Origin: Rhizobiaceae bacterium
GTDB lineage: Bacteria; Pseudomonadota; Alphaproteobacteria; Rhizobiales; Rhizobiaceae
Assembly: GCA_029233925.1 (NCBI GenBank)
Contig: JARGOX010000008.1
Location: 131,156 to 195,155, forward strand
Length of the DNA: 64,000 nt
Direction of reading: 5' to 3'
Shown: one piece after another, positions 1 to 8,863 of the stretch
How positions within the stretch are numbered: position 1 is the stretch's first letter
Layout: every line of letters begins with the position of its first letter
The notes under the pieces: model-generated
Seen by the model: the letters and a program-made list of their open reading frames with translations, nothing else
Database searches by the model: none
Told to the model about the DNA's origin: nothing
Translations under genes and position numbers: made by a program

Positions 1-784
1 GGTCGTCCTGTGCGTAGTGGCGCGTGACGATTTCCAGTTCAGGCGAATAGACCACTTCCAGATTGCCGTAGCGGTTGTTTGGAAATTTGAAGCTGATGAG
101 CGCCGGGGCATCGAAAACAAAGCCATCCGGCGCTGTTGTCTCGCCAATCCATGCGTGCACCTCTTCAGCCTGGCCCATGAAATGCCAGGCCAGGGCAAAT
201 TTGTGATGACCGTCATCAAACACAAGCGGTCCGCCACCGGCCTGGCTCTTGTCCTGCCGCCAGGCTGCAGCCGCCGCCGGGATGGCCCAGGCGGTCTTGC
301 TCTTGCCGGGGTTGCTCTTGATGCGGATGGTCAGAGGCTCGCCTATGGCGCCCTCGTCAATCAGGCTCTTGGCCTTCATGACTGGCGGATAAAAGATGAA
401 ATTCTCGAAGACCTTGAAGGGCACTTTGGCAATTGCCGCCGCATCGATGACCTCGGTTGCGTCATCGAGATTCATGCACATCGGTTTTTGCAGCGACAGT
501 GCCTTGCCGGCGGCAATCGCTGCCAGGGCGATGGGCTTGTGCAGATGATGCGGAACCAGGATCTCTACCAGATCGACCGTATCGAGTGCCAGCAATTGGC
601 GATAGTCCTCGCACAGGGTGGCCTGCGGCACGCCCCAGGCTTTTGCGCACTCGGCGGCCAGATTCAGATCCCGGTCGCACAGGGCGACAATTTCCGCATG
701 GGGATTGTTTACATATTCAATGGCATGCAGTCCGGAAATGCGTCCGGTGCCGATGATGCCGACGCGAATTTTGTCCAGTTTCAT
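1..784 (-). CDS. Gfo/Idh/MocA family NAD(P)-dependent oxidoreductase, C-terminus cut by window edge
   Basis: I translated this from the minus strand; about 261 codons are visible and the gene continues past base 1. The N-terminus has a Rossmann dinucleotide fold (VGIIGTGRISGLHA near residues 7-20). The family EKP motif appears as QKP, which keeps the conserved Lys. A GGGPLVFDDGHH motif further on carries the Asp and His typical of the substrate domain. Family members oxidise or epimerise sugars, inositols and related polyols. The ATG at 784-782 overlaps the stop of the upstream IclR gene (ATGA), so the two are probably translationally coupled. The divergent sugar ABC importer suggests this enzyme acts on the imported sugar; that is inference, and the substrate is unknown. 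Confidence 0.9.
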   Translation of the reverse strand, partial: MKLDKIRVGIIGTGRISGLHAIEYVNNPHAEIVALCDRDLNLAAECAKAWGVPQATLCEDYRQLLALDTVDLVEILVPHHLHKPIALAAIAAGKALSLQKPMCMNLDDATEVIDAAAIAKVPFKVFENFIFYPPVMKAKSLIDEGAIGEPLTIRIKSNPGKSKTAWAIPAAAAAWRQDKSQAGGGPLVFDDGHHKFALAWHFMGQAEEVHAWIGETTAPDGFVFDAPALISFKFPNNRYGNLEVVYSPELEIVTRHYAQDD

Positions 785-1536
785 TGATTGTTCCCGTTCA
801 GTTTTTGATTTTGCGACGCGCAAAGGGCAATCACCATTTCACCGAATTCCTGCAGGCGTTCAGACTGTATGCGCGCCGATGGTCCCGAGAGTCCGACTGC
901 TGCGACCATATTGCCTCCGACCGCGTAAATCGGCACGGCAACGCAGCGAATGCCTGCCGAATATTCCTCGTCATCGATGGCATAACCCCGGCGTCTGGTT
1001 TCCTTGATCTCCGCTTCGAGCTTGTCGGGATCAATGATGGTCCTGGTTGTGAATGGCGTGAGCGCGCCTGTCTGAATGGCGGAGCCGAAGGCCAGAAAAG
1101 CCTTGCCAAGTGCTGTGCAATGGAGCGGCGCCAGCGAGCCAACCGGATGATCGACCTTGAGGGGGAGCGGCGAGGTGACCTTGTCGACATACCAGACCCG
1201 ATGTCCGACCAGCACGGCCATATGGGCGCATTCCTGGCTGGTGTCCACAAGGTGTTCCATTGTTGGATGCATGGCTTCGCGCAATGCAATCACCGCCTCC
1301 AGGTCCGGACCTTTCGGCTGGTTTTTCAAGGCGACAAGTTTTTCGCCAAGCTCGTATTTTCGTCCGTCGGCCTGCTGTGCATAGCCAGCCGCGATCAGCG
1401 TTCGCATCAGGTGAGACGCATTGGACTTGTCGACATCCAGATGGTTGGAAATATCCGTCAGGCGGACCGGTGCATTCGCCTGCCTGAGATAGTCCAGCGC
1501 GTTCAGGCCACGCATCAGCGATTGAAGTACTCTCAT
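781..1536 (-). CDS. IclR family transcriptional regulator
   Basis: This 251-residue protein has an N-terminal winged helix-turn-helix (LTDISNHLDVDKSNASHLMRT, about residues 25-45), followed by the IclR effector domain with the typical tail region IRCVAVPIY. I start it at the ATG at 1536, which has an AGGG about nine bases upstream, rather than the in-frame TTG at 1557. It is divergent from a sugar ABC importer and coupled to a Gfo/Idh/MocA dehydrogenase, so it is probably the local sensor of that sugar or of a product. Direct repeats in the 1537-1766 intergenic region are candidate binding sites. The family call is firm and the ligand unknown. Confidence 0.9.
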   Translation of the reverse strand: MRVLQSLMRGLNALDYLRQANAPVRLTDISNHLDVDKSNASHLMRTLIAAGYAQQADGRKYELGEKLVALKNQPKGPDLEAVIALREAMHPTMEHLVDTSQECAHMAVLVGHRVWYVDKVTSPLPLKVDHPVGSLAPLHCTALGKAFLAFGSAIQTGALTPFTTRTIIDPDKLEAEIKETRRRGYAIDDEEYSAGIRCVAVPIYAVGGNMVAAVGLSGPSARIQSERLQEFGEMVIALCASQNQKLNGNNQ

Positions 1537-1588
1537 TCTTTTTTCCCTTTGTCCCAAACGATCTCGAAAGAAGAAAGTTTAATATGTC

Positions 1589-1747
1589 ACAACGAAAAGT
1601 ACAACATGAGACAACAAAAATAACAGATAGGTCGATATTCCCTGCATATTGGCAAAATATACAAAATATGCAACATAATTGTTGACTATAGGCGTTATTT
1701 TCGTCCTAATACGGTTGCAGACAAATTTAAGTACAACATAAGGCAAC
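1589..1747. promoter_or_regulatory. Divergent regulatory region with 18-bp direct repeats, candidate IclR operators
   Basis: Two copies of an 18-mer differ at only two positions: AGTACAACATGAGACAAC at 1598-1615 and AGTACAACATAAGGCAAC at 1730-1747. The first lies near the IclR start and the second ends 19 bases before the solute-binding-protein ATG. Around the first copy the core ACAAC occurs three times (1589, 1601, 1611). The region is AT-rich, unlike the flanking genes. Regulator binding is inferred from position. Confidence 0.5.
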
Positions 1748-1766
1748 GATGCCTTTGGGAGGAATC

Positions 1767-3041
1767 ATGAGTATGTTGAGAATTTTAAGGTCCGCAGGTC
1801 TTGGCGCGCTGGTTGGTACGGGCCTGGCGTTTGGCGGTGGCGTGGCGCTGGCAGCCGATGAAGTTACCATCAGCCACTATTTCACCGGTGAACTCGGGCG
1901 CGAGGGCCTTGAGGAAATTTTTTCACGGTTCAGCAGTGAAACCGGTGTCACCGTCAAGGAAAGTCCCATCGGTCACGAGGATTTCAAGACCGGAATCCTG
2001 GTGCGTGCCGCCGGCGGCAACCTGCCGGATATTTTCAGCTATTGGGCAGGCGCACGCACGCAGTTTGTTGTCGATGCGGGCAATCTGCAGCCGATTGATG
2101 CCATGTGGGCAGCCAACAATCTTGATGACGTTGTTTCCAAATCCATCGCCGATGGCGCGACCAGATATAATGACAAGCGCTATCTGGTGCCGTTCGGCTA
2201 TCACTATGCCGGCATGTTCTACAATACAAAGGTGATGGCCGATGCTGGCATTACCGAAATGCCTGAGACATGGGACGAATTTCTGGCTACCCTGCAAACC
2301 CTCAAGGACAAGGGCATCACGCCCATCGCGCTCGGCTCGAAAGATCGCTGGCCTGCGCAGTTCTGGTTTGATTATCTTTTGTTGCGCACAGCCGGCCCGG
2401 ATTATCGTGCCAAATTGATGGCTGGCGAAGCCTCCTATACCGATGATCAGGTCAAGGCGGCAATGGGGCTTTGGAAAAGCCTGACGGATGCCGGATATTT
2501 TGCAGAAAATGCCAATGCGAGTGGCTGGACGGATGCTTCTGACAAGGTCGCCAGCGGTGAAGCCGCGATGACCCTGATGGGGACATGGATCACTGGATAC
2601 TGGAACGGCAATGGTCTCAAACCGGGCGTGGATTATGATTTCTTCGAATTTCCGACCGTTGATGCCAGTATACCAAACGCGGTTGTCGGTCCGGTTGACG
2701 GTCTGGTAATGTCGGCCAAGGCCGCCAATCAGGCCAATGCCGAAAAGCTTCTGGCCTTCCTGGTGTCCGACCAAAAGGCACAGGCCAAATGGTCGCAGGT
2801 GCAAGGTGCCTTGTCGCCGAATGTAAAGGTTGATGAAAGCATTTACACACCGGTGATGAAAAGGGCGCTGGAAACCGTTGCCAATGCGGAAGCCTTTGCC
2901 TTCAATTACGATCTTGCGACGACGCCACCCATGGCTGAAATCGGTCTTTCCATGTTTGCCCGTTTCATGGATGATCCATCCGGCTATGAAGCCTATCTTC
3001 AGGAAGTTGAAGAAGGCGCACAGGACGTATTCGAAAAATAG
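1767..3041 (+). CDS. Carbohydrate ABC transporter solute-binding protein (CUT1, family 1)
   Basis: This periplasmic binding protein of 424 residues delivers a sugar to the importer encoded just downstream. It has a Sec signal peptide (basic MSMLRILRSAG, hydrophobic core, cleavage near ALAAD) and the typical family 1 layout, with PETWDEFLATLQTLKDKG and an MTLMGTWITGYWNG segment. I chose the ATG at 1767 because GGGAGGA precedes it by about six bases; the upstream in-frame ATG at 1749 has no such site. It is first in a binding protein-permease-permease-ATPase operon under divergent IclR control. A terminator-like hairpin follows it. The sugar cannot be told from sequence. Confidence 0.93.
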   Translation: MSMLRILRSAGLGALVGTGLAFGGGVALAADEVTISHYFTGELGREGLEEIFSRFSSETGVTVKESPIGHEDFKTGILVRAAGGNLPDIFSYWAGARTQFVVDAGNLQPIDAMWAANNLDDVVSKSIADGATRYNDKRYLVPFGYHYAGMFYNTKVMADAGITEMPETWDEFLATLQTLKDKGITPIALGSKDRWPAQFWFDYLLLRTAGPDYRAKLMAGEASYTDDQVKAAMGLWKSLTDAGYFAENANASGWTDASDKVASGEAAMTLMGTWITGYWNGNGLKPGVDYDFFEFPTVDASIPNAVVGPVDGLVMSAKAANQANAEKLLAFLVSDQKAQAKWSQVQGALSPNVKVDESIYTPVMKRALETVANAEAFAFNYDLATTPPMAEIGLSMFARFMDDPSGYEAYLQEVEEGAQDVFEK

Positions 3042-3062
3042 GCAGCAAACCACGCTGGAACC

Positions 3063-3092
3063 GGAGCGGGCTTTATGTCCGCTCCTCTTTTT
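3063..3092 (+). terminator. Stem-loop with T-tract between binding protein and permease genes (attenuator)
   Basis: The arms GGAGCGG (3063-3069) and CCGCTCC (3079-3085) pair perfectly around a nine-base loop and are followed by TCTTTTT. This is an intrinsic-terminator-like structure 21 bases after the binding-protein stop. Partial termination here would give more binding protein than permease. It also covers an upstream in-frame ATG of the next gene (3075), which argues against that start. Confidence 0.75.
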
Positions 3093-3131
3093 CGCGCAGT
3101 CACAATGGCACGGCGGTTGGATACGGGCATC

Positions 3132-4013
3132 ATGGAAAGACAGAACACGATTTGGCGCATCCTTTTGCTGGCGATCCCCCTGGCCGTGTTCAGCATCTTC
3201 ATTGTCTGGCCGCTGCTCAATTCCTTCTACTACAGTTTTACCAACTGGAATGGCTTCAACGCCGAATATGATTTTGTCGGGTTGAAAAATTTTTCCAAGG
3301 TTCTGACCACGCGTCTTTTCACCAACGCTGCCATCAATACATTGATATGGATGGTTGCAGCCATAGTGCTTCCTTCGCTTGCCGGCCTCGGACTGGCTTT
3401 GTTGCTGGATTCGAAAATTCGCGGCGCCAATGTCTTCAAATCGATATTCTACCTGCCGATCTGCCTGTCAGCCATCGTTGTCGGTCAGATCTGGGTGTGG
3501 ATTTTTCAGCCGGACTGGGGGTTGCTCAATATGGCCATATCGGCCATTTCCGGCGAGCCGTTCACCTATGCCTGGCTGGCCAAGCCCGGTTCGGCAATCT
3601 ATGCGGTGATCGTTGCCTGGTCCTGGCAACAGACCGGGCTGTCCATGGTCATTTTTCTGGCCGGTCTGACCGGCATCCCTCAGGACCTCACGGAAGTTGC
3701 CGAAATCGAAGGGGCGACCCGCTGGCAGCGCACGTGGCACGTGGTGCTGCCACTGCTGCGCCCCGCCACGGTGGTTGTCATTGCCCTTTCGGTAATCAAT
3801 TCGCTCAAGGGGTTCGATATTCTCTACATCATGACCGGCGGCGGGCCGTTCAATTCGTCCGATACGCTGGCCATGTACATGTACAATGAATCCTTCAAGA
3901 AATACCGGATGGGCTATGGAAGCGCGATCTCCGTCATCCTGTTCCTGATCACACTGACCATCATCTTCATCTATTTTCGACAGCTCAAGAAAGTCGATGA
4001 AATCTATGACTAG
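3132..4013 (+). CDS. Carbohydrate ABC transporter permease (MalF-like, CUT1)
   Basis: This inner-membrane subunit has about 293 residues and six predicted hydrophobic helices, beginning with the segment from LLLAIPLAVFSIF. The EAA loop that contacts the ATPase is visible (EVAEIEGATRWQRTWHVVLP), as is the LKGFDILYIMTGGGP motif typical of MalF-type sugar permeases. I start at the ATG at 3132 (MERQNTIW), because the longer reading from 3075 would begin inside the terminator-like hairpin. The 3' end overlaps the next permease by 17 bases, so the two are tightly coupled. Confidence 0.9.
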   Translation: MERQNTIWRILLLAIPLAVFSIFIVWPLLNSFYYSFTNWNGFNAEYDFVGLKNFSKVLTTRLFTNAAINTLIWMVAAIVLPSLAGLGLALLLDSKIRGANVFKSIFYLPICLSAIVVGQIWVWIFQPDWGLLNMAISAISGEPFTYAWLAKPGSAIYAVIVAWSWQQTGLSMVIFLAGLTGIPQDLTEVAEIEGATRWQRTWHVVLPLLRPATVVVIALSVINSLKGFDILYIMTGGGPFNSSDTLAMYMYNESFKKYRMGYGSAISVILFLITLTIIFIYFRQLKKVDEIYD

Positions 4014-4860
4014 TCCCGCCATGAAAAAAAGCCGCGCTTTCAGCCCATGGCCGGCCGCCGTTTTCATCTGCCTTGTGGTTTTGGCCCTGCTGTTTCTTGC
4101 GCCGACCTTCGGCGTGTTGCTGGCGGCCATGAAAAGCACGGGCGACATTGCGGCCGGCCAGCTCTGGTCGATCCCGACAACCTTGTTCCTCGACAATTTT
4201 CGTGAAGTCCTGGCCAATCCGTCGGTCAAGATCTATTTCCTGAACACTTTCCTGGTGGCTGTTCCCGGCACATTCGGCTCCATCCTGATGGGGATTCTGG
4301 CTGGCTATGTCTTCGCCAAACTGCCCTTTCGCGGCAGCAACCTGTTGTTCCTGGCCATTGTGTCCGGCATGTTCTTTCCACCTCAGATCATCCTCATCCC
4401 GCTGTTCAGGATTTTCAACGCGCTGGGCATTCTCGACACGCTGTGGCCGCTGATCATTGTCCATATCGCCATGGGCATTCCCATCTGCACTTTGCTGATG
4501 CGCAATTTTTTCGCCACCGTGCCCAACGCGCTGCGCGAAGCGGCCATCCTTGAAGGGGCCAATGAGTGGCAGGTGCTGACGCGTATTGCCATCCCGGTCA
4601 GCCTGCCGGCGCTGGCCGTGCTGGCGACCCTGCAGTTCACCTGGATCTGGAACGACTTTCTGTGGCCGTTGATTTTTACCCAGTCAGACGAAAAGCGCAC
4701 CATCATGCTGGGACTGGTAAACCTCAACGGGCAATACAGCGTCGCCTGGGGCGTCCAGGGGGCGCTGGCCCTGATGGCCAGCCTGCCGACACTCATCATC
4801 TTTCTGTTTTTCCAACGCTTCTTCATTCGGGGCATGACCATGGGAGCGGTCAAAGGCTGA
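3997..4860 (+). CDS. Carbohydrate ABC transporter permease (MalG-like, CUT1)
   Basis: This is the second membrane subunit of the importer, 287 residues. The family EAA loop reads EAAILEGANEWQVLTRIAIP, and WIWNDFLWPLIF is typical of MalG-type permeases. Six hydrophobic segments are visible. The start at 3997 lies inside the end of the preceding gene; ATG codons at 4006 and 4021 are alternatives and only change the cytoplasmic tail. The ATPase gene follows after 21 bases. Confidence 0.9.
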   Translation: MKSMTSPAMKKSRAFSPWPAAVFICLVVLALLFLAPTFGVLLAAMKSTGDIAAGQLWSIPTTLFLDNFREVLANPSVKIYFLNTFLVAVPGTFGSILMGILAGYVFAKLPFRGSNLLFLAIVSGMFFPPQIILIPLFRIFNALGILDTLWPLIIVHIAMGIPICTLLMRNFFATVPNALREAAILEGANEWQVLTRIAIPVSLPALAVLATLQFTWIWNDFLWPLIFTQSDEKRTIMLGLVNLNGQYSVAWGVQGALALMASLPTLIIFLFFQRFFIRGMTMGAVKG

Positions 4861-4881
4861 TTGCGGCCGGATCGTGAAATT

Positions 4882-5973
4882 ATGAGCGAAGTAACCCTCA
4901 AAGACATCCGCAAATCCTTCGATGGTCTCGAAATCATCAAGGGCGTCAATCTGGAGATCGAGACGGGCGAGTTCGTGGTGTTTGTCGGCCCCTCCGGCTG
5001 CGGCAAGTCCACTCTTCTGCGCCTGATTTCCGGGCTGGAGGATATTGGTTCCGGTTCCATCACCATAGCTGGCCGCGACGTGACACGTGTGCCTCCATCG
5101 CAACGCGGCGTGTCGATGGTATTTCAGTCCTACGCGCTGTTTCCCCATATGAGCGTCGCGCAGAACATGTCCTTTGGCCTGCGTCTGGCCAAGGTGCCAA
5201 AGAAGGAAATCGAACGAAAGGTCGCCGAGGCCGCCGAGGTCCTGCAGATCACCCATCTGCTGGATCGCAAGCCCAAACAACTTTCCGGCGGGCAGCGTCA
5301 GCGCGTCGCCATCGGCCGCTCGATCATCCGCAATCCGAACGTTTTCCTGTTCGATGAGCCCCTGTCAAATCTTGATGCAGCCCTTCGGGTGCAGATGCGC
5401 GTCGAAATTTCAAGGCTGCATCAGGAAATCAAGACAACAATGATCTATGTGACGCATGACCAGGTTGAAGCCATGACCTTGGCTGACAAGATTGTGGTCC
5501 TCAACGAAGGCAGAATCGAGCAGGTCGGCACGCCGATGGAACTTTATCGCAGGCCGGCCAACCGCTTTGTTGCCGAGTTCATCGGCACGCCAAAGATGAA
5601 TCTTTTTGATACGGAACTGGTCGTTCCGCAAGGTGGATCGGCCCTGGTCTCCTTCGGCAGCGCGCTGATACCGGTCGATGACCGCGTCGCGCATTTGCAG
5701 CCGGGAGCGTCGCTGTCGCTTGGCCTGAGACCTGAAAACCTGGAACTTGGATCAGCCGCAGACCCGACAACAGCTGAGGCCAGAATTGAACTTGTGGAGA
5801 AACTGGGAGGCGAATCCATGCTGCATGCCCATTTTCCCGGATCCAAAGATCTTTTTGTTGTCAATGTTGCCGGCGAAGCCGCCGTTCGCCCAGGTGAGAC
5901 GGTGCATATCAAGCCCGATCCCGATGCCTGCTACCTGTTTGACGGCAATGGCCGCGCCATCGGCCAGTCATAA
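4882..5973 (+). CDS. Sugar ABC transporter ATP-binding protein (MalK/UgpC-like)
   Basis: This 363-residue cytoplasmic ATPase powers the upstream importer. It shows Walker A GPSGCGKST, the Q-loop in MVFQSYALFPHM, the signature LSGGQRQRVAIGR, Walker B FLFDEPLSNLDAAL and the switch His in VTHDQVEAMTLAD. A C-terminal TOBE/OB region of about 120 residues follows, with SLGLRPENLEL, as in MalK-type subunits. I chose the ATG at 4882 (MSEVTLKDI) over the in-frame TTG at 4861 because MalK homologues begin this way. It completes the transporter operon. Confidence 0.93.
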   Translation: MSEVTLKDIRKSFDGLEIIKGVNLEIETGEFVVFVGPSGCGKSTLLRLISGLEDIGSGSITIAGRDVTRVPPSQRGVSMVFQSYALFPHMSVAQNMSFGLRLAKVPKKEIERKVAEAAEVLQITHLLDRKPKQLSGGQRQRVAIGRSIIRNPNVFLFDEPLSNLDAALRVQMRVEISRLHQEIKTTMIYVTHDQVEAMTLADKIVVLNEGRIEQVGTPMELYRRPANRFVAEFIGTPKMNLFDTELVVPQGGSALVSFGSALIPVDDRVAHLQPGASLSLGLRPENLELGSAADPTTAEARIELVEKLGGESMLHAHFPGSKDLFVVNVAGEAAVRPGETVHIKPDPDACYLFDGNGRAIGQS

Positions 5974-6039
5974 ACGGGAAACTAGTGCGACCAGAGATCA
6001 CGGAAGCGGTTAAGTCGGGCAGCCGGGAACCATATCAAC

Positions 6040-6636
6040 CTATTGAACGACAACCAGTGCAACCGAGCCGATCAGCAGCAGGGCAAAAATCACATTGGCG
6101 ATGCGCCCTTTCCTCGGGTCGCTCAAAACCGATGACAATGCCGATCCGAAAACCATCCAGGCCGAATTGACCGCGATGATAACCAGCATCAGGATGGTCA
6201 GTTTGGCGACGGCATCAATCAGCAGATTGTCGGGGAAGAGGATGCTGCCCGAATAGACAGCTCCAATGGCAGCGAAGGCTTTCGGATTGGCAACGGCCAG
6301 CACGTATCCACCGAAAAATGATGGTGTCTTTGCATCGTCTGCTTTCACTGATACCACCGGTGCTGTCGCTATGCGGTAGGCCAGATACAATATGTAGGCG
6401 ATGGCAAGGACCGAGATGACCCGGACAAGGCCCGGTTGCGACAGTATGAGGCCTGTCACACCCGTGGCAATCAGGCACAGAACGGTCACGGTTCCGGCGA
6501 TAATTCCGGCCAGGTAACGCAATCCCCTTGTTGCACCATAGGCCGAGCCGATTGCCGCAACGCTCAGCGTGGCGGGTCCGGGGCTTCCCATCAGCGGGAA
6601 TGCTGCAAACAGCAGTATCAAAACACCACTTTCCAT
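6040..6636 (-). CDS. LysE/RhtB family amino-acid exporter
   Basis: This 198-residue inner-membrane protein has about six hydrophobic segments. The N-terminus carries the family hallmark GSPGPATL (usually TPGPN or similar), followed by GATRGLRYLAGIIAG and a central NPKAFAAIGAVY motif. Members export amino acids or small metabolites. It lies convergent with the sugar transporter and downstream of the methionine-synthase-like gene on the same strand, 87 bases apart, so they could be co-transcribed. The substrate is unknown. Confidence 0.88.
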   Translation of the reverse strand: MESGVLILLFAAFPLMGSPGPATLSVAAIGSAYGATRGLRYLAGIIAGTVTVLCLIATGVTGLILSQPGLVRVISVLAIAYILYLAYRIATAPVVSVKADDAKTPSFFGGYVLAVANPKAFAAIGAVYSGSILFPDNLLIDAVAKLTILMLVIIAVNSAWMVFGSALSSVLSDPRKGRIANVIFALLLIGSVALVVVQ

Positions 6637-6723
6637 GGCTGTGAATTATGCTGCGGTTCGCCGCCATTGTCACCAGCCTTTATCTGCCGCAACAAAGCGC
6701 CATACCGTTACGTCGGCTCTGGT

Positions 6724-7743
6724 TTACTGCAGTTCATTGCGCAGCAGCGCAGCGCCGGCTGCCAGCGCCTTGAGCTTGCCTTCGGCCACATGCCGCGACA
6801 GGGGCGCCATGCCGCAATTGGTGCAGGCAATGATGCGTTCGGGATCAACAAATTCCATTGCCGCACGGAGGGTGAATGCCACCTTTTCCGGTGTCTCGAT
6901 GGTATCGGTGGCGACATTGATGGCGCCGACCAGTATCTCCTTGTCCTTGAGCAATCCGAGGACGGAAAGCGGTACGCGCGAATCAGCGCATTCCAGAGAG
7001 ACCTGATCGATGCGGCTCTCGTTGAGCGCCGGGAAAAACTGCTCGTATTGAAGCCATTCCTTGCCAAGGCTTTCCTTCCAGTCGATGTTCTGCTGGATCC
7101 CGTAGCCGTAGCAGATATGCACGGCTGTTTTGCATTTCAGCCCTTCAATGGCCCGGTGCAGGGCTTCAACACCCCAGACGGGAACCTGATCCATGAAGGC
7201 GTTGAATGCCGGTTCGTCAAACTGGATGACATCAACACCCAGGGCTTCAAGTTCCAGCGCTTCCTGGTTGAGCAATGCGGCGAAAGCCATGGCCATTTCA
7301 GGACGGCTGCCATAATGGGCATCAGCGATGGTGTCGCAGATGGTCATTGGGCCGGGCAGGGTGAACTTGAACTGTTTGCTGGTGTTTTCGCGGCAGAATT
7401 TGACGCCGTCAGCATGCACGGATTTTTTGCGCCGGACTGCGGATGTCACCGTCGGCACCTGTGCATCATAACGATTGTCGCGAATGCCCATGGTGGTCAT
7501 GCGGTGCCAGTCGATGCCTTCGACCTCTTCCAGAAATCCGTGAACGAAATGCTTGCGGAATTGTTCGCCGTCACTGACAATATCGATACCGGCATCTTCC
7601 TGCAGCTTGATCCAGACCATGGCGGCATCGCGCTGCCCCTCCACAAGACCGGCTCCTTCCAGGCGCCAGGGAGCCCACAGCTTTTCCGGTTCAGCCAACC
7701 AGGATGGTTTCGGCAAACTGCCCGCGACCGTTGTTTTTATCAT
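6724..7743 (-). CDS. Short B12-independent methionine synthase-like protein (core MetE C-terminal domain)
   Basis: This 339-residue protein matches only the catalytic C-terminal barrel of MetE and lacks the large N-terminal domain of the roughly 750-residue enzyme. It starts TTVAGSLPKPSWL, and the zinc ligands are recognisable: His and Cys in AVHICYGYG, Glu in VSLECADS, Cys in IACTNCGM. IQFDEPAF is the substrate-site motif. The short family uses methyl donors other than methyltetrahydrofolate or partners with other proteins, so the donor here is unknown. It lies behind the LysR gene on the same strand, beside the oxygenase operon. I see no S-box or cobalamin riboswitch before it. Confidence 0.85.
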   Translation of the reverse strand: MIKTTVAGSLPKPSWLAEPEKLWAPWRLEGAGLVEGQRDAAMVWIKLQEDAGIDIVSDGEQFRKHFVHGFLEEVEGIDWHRMTTMGIRDNRYDAQVPTVTSAVRRKKSVHADGVKFCRENTSKQFKFTLPGPMTICDTIADAHYGSRPEMAMAFAALLNQEALELEALGVDVIQFDEPAFNAFMDQVPVWGVEALHRAIEGLKCKTAVHICYGYGIQQNIDWKESLGKEWLQYEQFFPALNESRIDQVSLECADSRVPLSVLGLLKDKEILVGAINVATDTIETPEKVAFTLRAAMEFVDPERIIACTNCGMAPLSRHVAEGKLKALAAGAALLRNELQ

Positions 7744-7875
7744 GAGACTCTCCCGATTGGTGCACCCGATCTGGTAGATATGTTAAAGACTTTCAGCAAC
7801 GGTTGGAACCTTGTCTGCTGACACATTTTTCAGGAGTTCTGATTCGGATTGTCGCGCCTGTTAAAGATGTCTTGA

Positions 7876-8844
7876 TCACATCTCGTTGTGTTCAATCTGA
7901 TTCTCTTTCTTTTCCCTGCGCTTGGCCGTGTAGAGATAGGAATAAACCTCTTCGAAATTATCCGACAGCGTATCGATCAGGGACCGGATGTTGGGATTTG
8001 CAAATCTGTGGCTCCAGAAAAGCGCATAGACGGGAATATATTGTGAGGACCATTTCGGCAGGATGCATTCAAGCAGACCGGCTCTTTCTTCCAGTTTTGC
8101 GAAGAATGCGGGGACAAAACAAATGCCATGATCATGAATGGCGCTGAGTTTGACGACCCAGTAATCATTGCTCAGGAGTTTGGTATCCGGCTGAACGCTG
8201 AATTTCTCCTTTCCTGACGTCAGATGCCAGGTCGTGACAGACCGGCCGTCGTGAAAACCCAGCAGATTATGCGAAAGAAGCTTGTTGGGATGGTCAGGTG
8301 TACCGTGGCTTTTCAAATATTCACCGGATGCATAAAGGCCGTAGGAAAAACGGCCCAAGAGGCGCGCGCTCATACTGGCAAATTGCGGCAGCGGCGGGTC
8401 GCCAAGATACAGGATGCAGTCATATTGCTCGCGCACTTCAGCCAGCGTATCGCGCTGAAAAACCATCACGTCGACATCAAGATTGGAATGGGTCTGCATG
8501 AAATGCATCAGGATTGGTGCCATCAGATTTGAGGCGAACTCACTTGATGTGGCGATATTGATCTTGCCGCCGACAAGGCTCTGGCTGTTTTTGGTGGCGT
8601 CAAGCGCCTGTTCGCAGGCGCGCCGGATCGAATGTGCGTGTTCGAGAAAATCCCGACCTGCATCGTTGAGCGTCATCTGATTGGCGGTGCGCAGGAACAA
8701 TGGGGTGCCAAGTTCATTTTCAAGGCGTTTCAACTGATGACTGACAGATGCTTTCGGCCGGCGCATGGCACGCGCAGCGCGCGACAGGGAGCCGTTTGAA
8801 ACGACTTGCAGAAAGACACTGATATCTTCGAGAATCATCGGCAT
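7876..8844 (-). CDS. LysR family transcriptional regulator of the split Rieske operon
   Basis: This 322-residue protein has an N-terminal winged helix (FLQVVSNGSLSRAARAMRRP and VSHQLKRLENELGTPLFLR) and an effector domain starting near residue 90 (GGKINIATSSEFASNLMAP). I start at the ATG at 8844 (MPMILEDI), preceded by AGGAAA; upstream in-frame codons have no LysR homology and would overlap the divergent gene. It is transcribed away from the Rieske-oxygenase and importer operon, the usual arrangement for a LysR activator. The inducer is presumably the imported heterocycle or a breakdown product, which is inference. Confidence 0.92.
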   Translation of the reverse strand: MPMILEDISVFLQVVSNGSLSRAARAMRRPKASVSHQLKRLENELGTPLFLRTANQMTLNDAGRDFLEHAHSIRRACEQALDATKNSQSLVGGKINIATSSEFASNLMAPILMHFMQTHSNLDVDVMVFQRDTLAEVREQYDCILYLGDPPLPQFASMSARLLGRFSYGLYASGEYLKSHGTPDHPNKLLSHNLLGFHDGRSVTTWHLTSGKEKFSVQPDTKLLSNDYWVVKLSAIHDHGICFVPAFFAKLEERAGLLECILPKWSSQYIPVYALFWSHRFANPNIRSLIDTLSDNFEEVYSYLYTAKRREKKENQIEHNEM

Positions 8845-8863
8845 TTTCCTGCGTTCAATATTA

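Noticed and set aside
1923-3053. 376-residue open frame on the minus strand
   Set aside because: It mirrors the sugar-binding-protein gene and is rich in His and Arg, as antisense frames of such genes are.
3075-3131. Longer N-terminus for the MalF-like permease
   Set aside because: The start would lie inside a terminator-like hairpin, and the added residues do not resemble the family; the ATG at 3132 is preferred.
6436-7821. 461-residue open frame on the plus strand
   Set aside because: It is antisense to the methionine-synthase-like gene, which has intact zinc ligands; the frame has no family signature or ribosome-binding site.
7744-7875. Cobalamin or SAM riboswitch before the methionine-synthase-like gene
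   Set aside because: The 132-base gap has no B12-box or S-box core that I can recognise and is short for either element.
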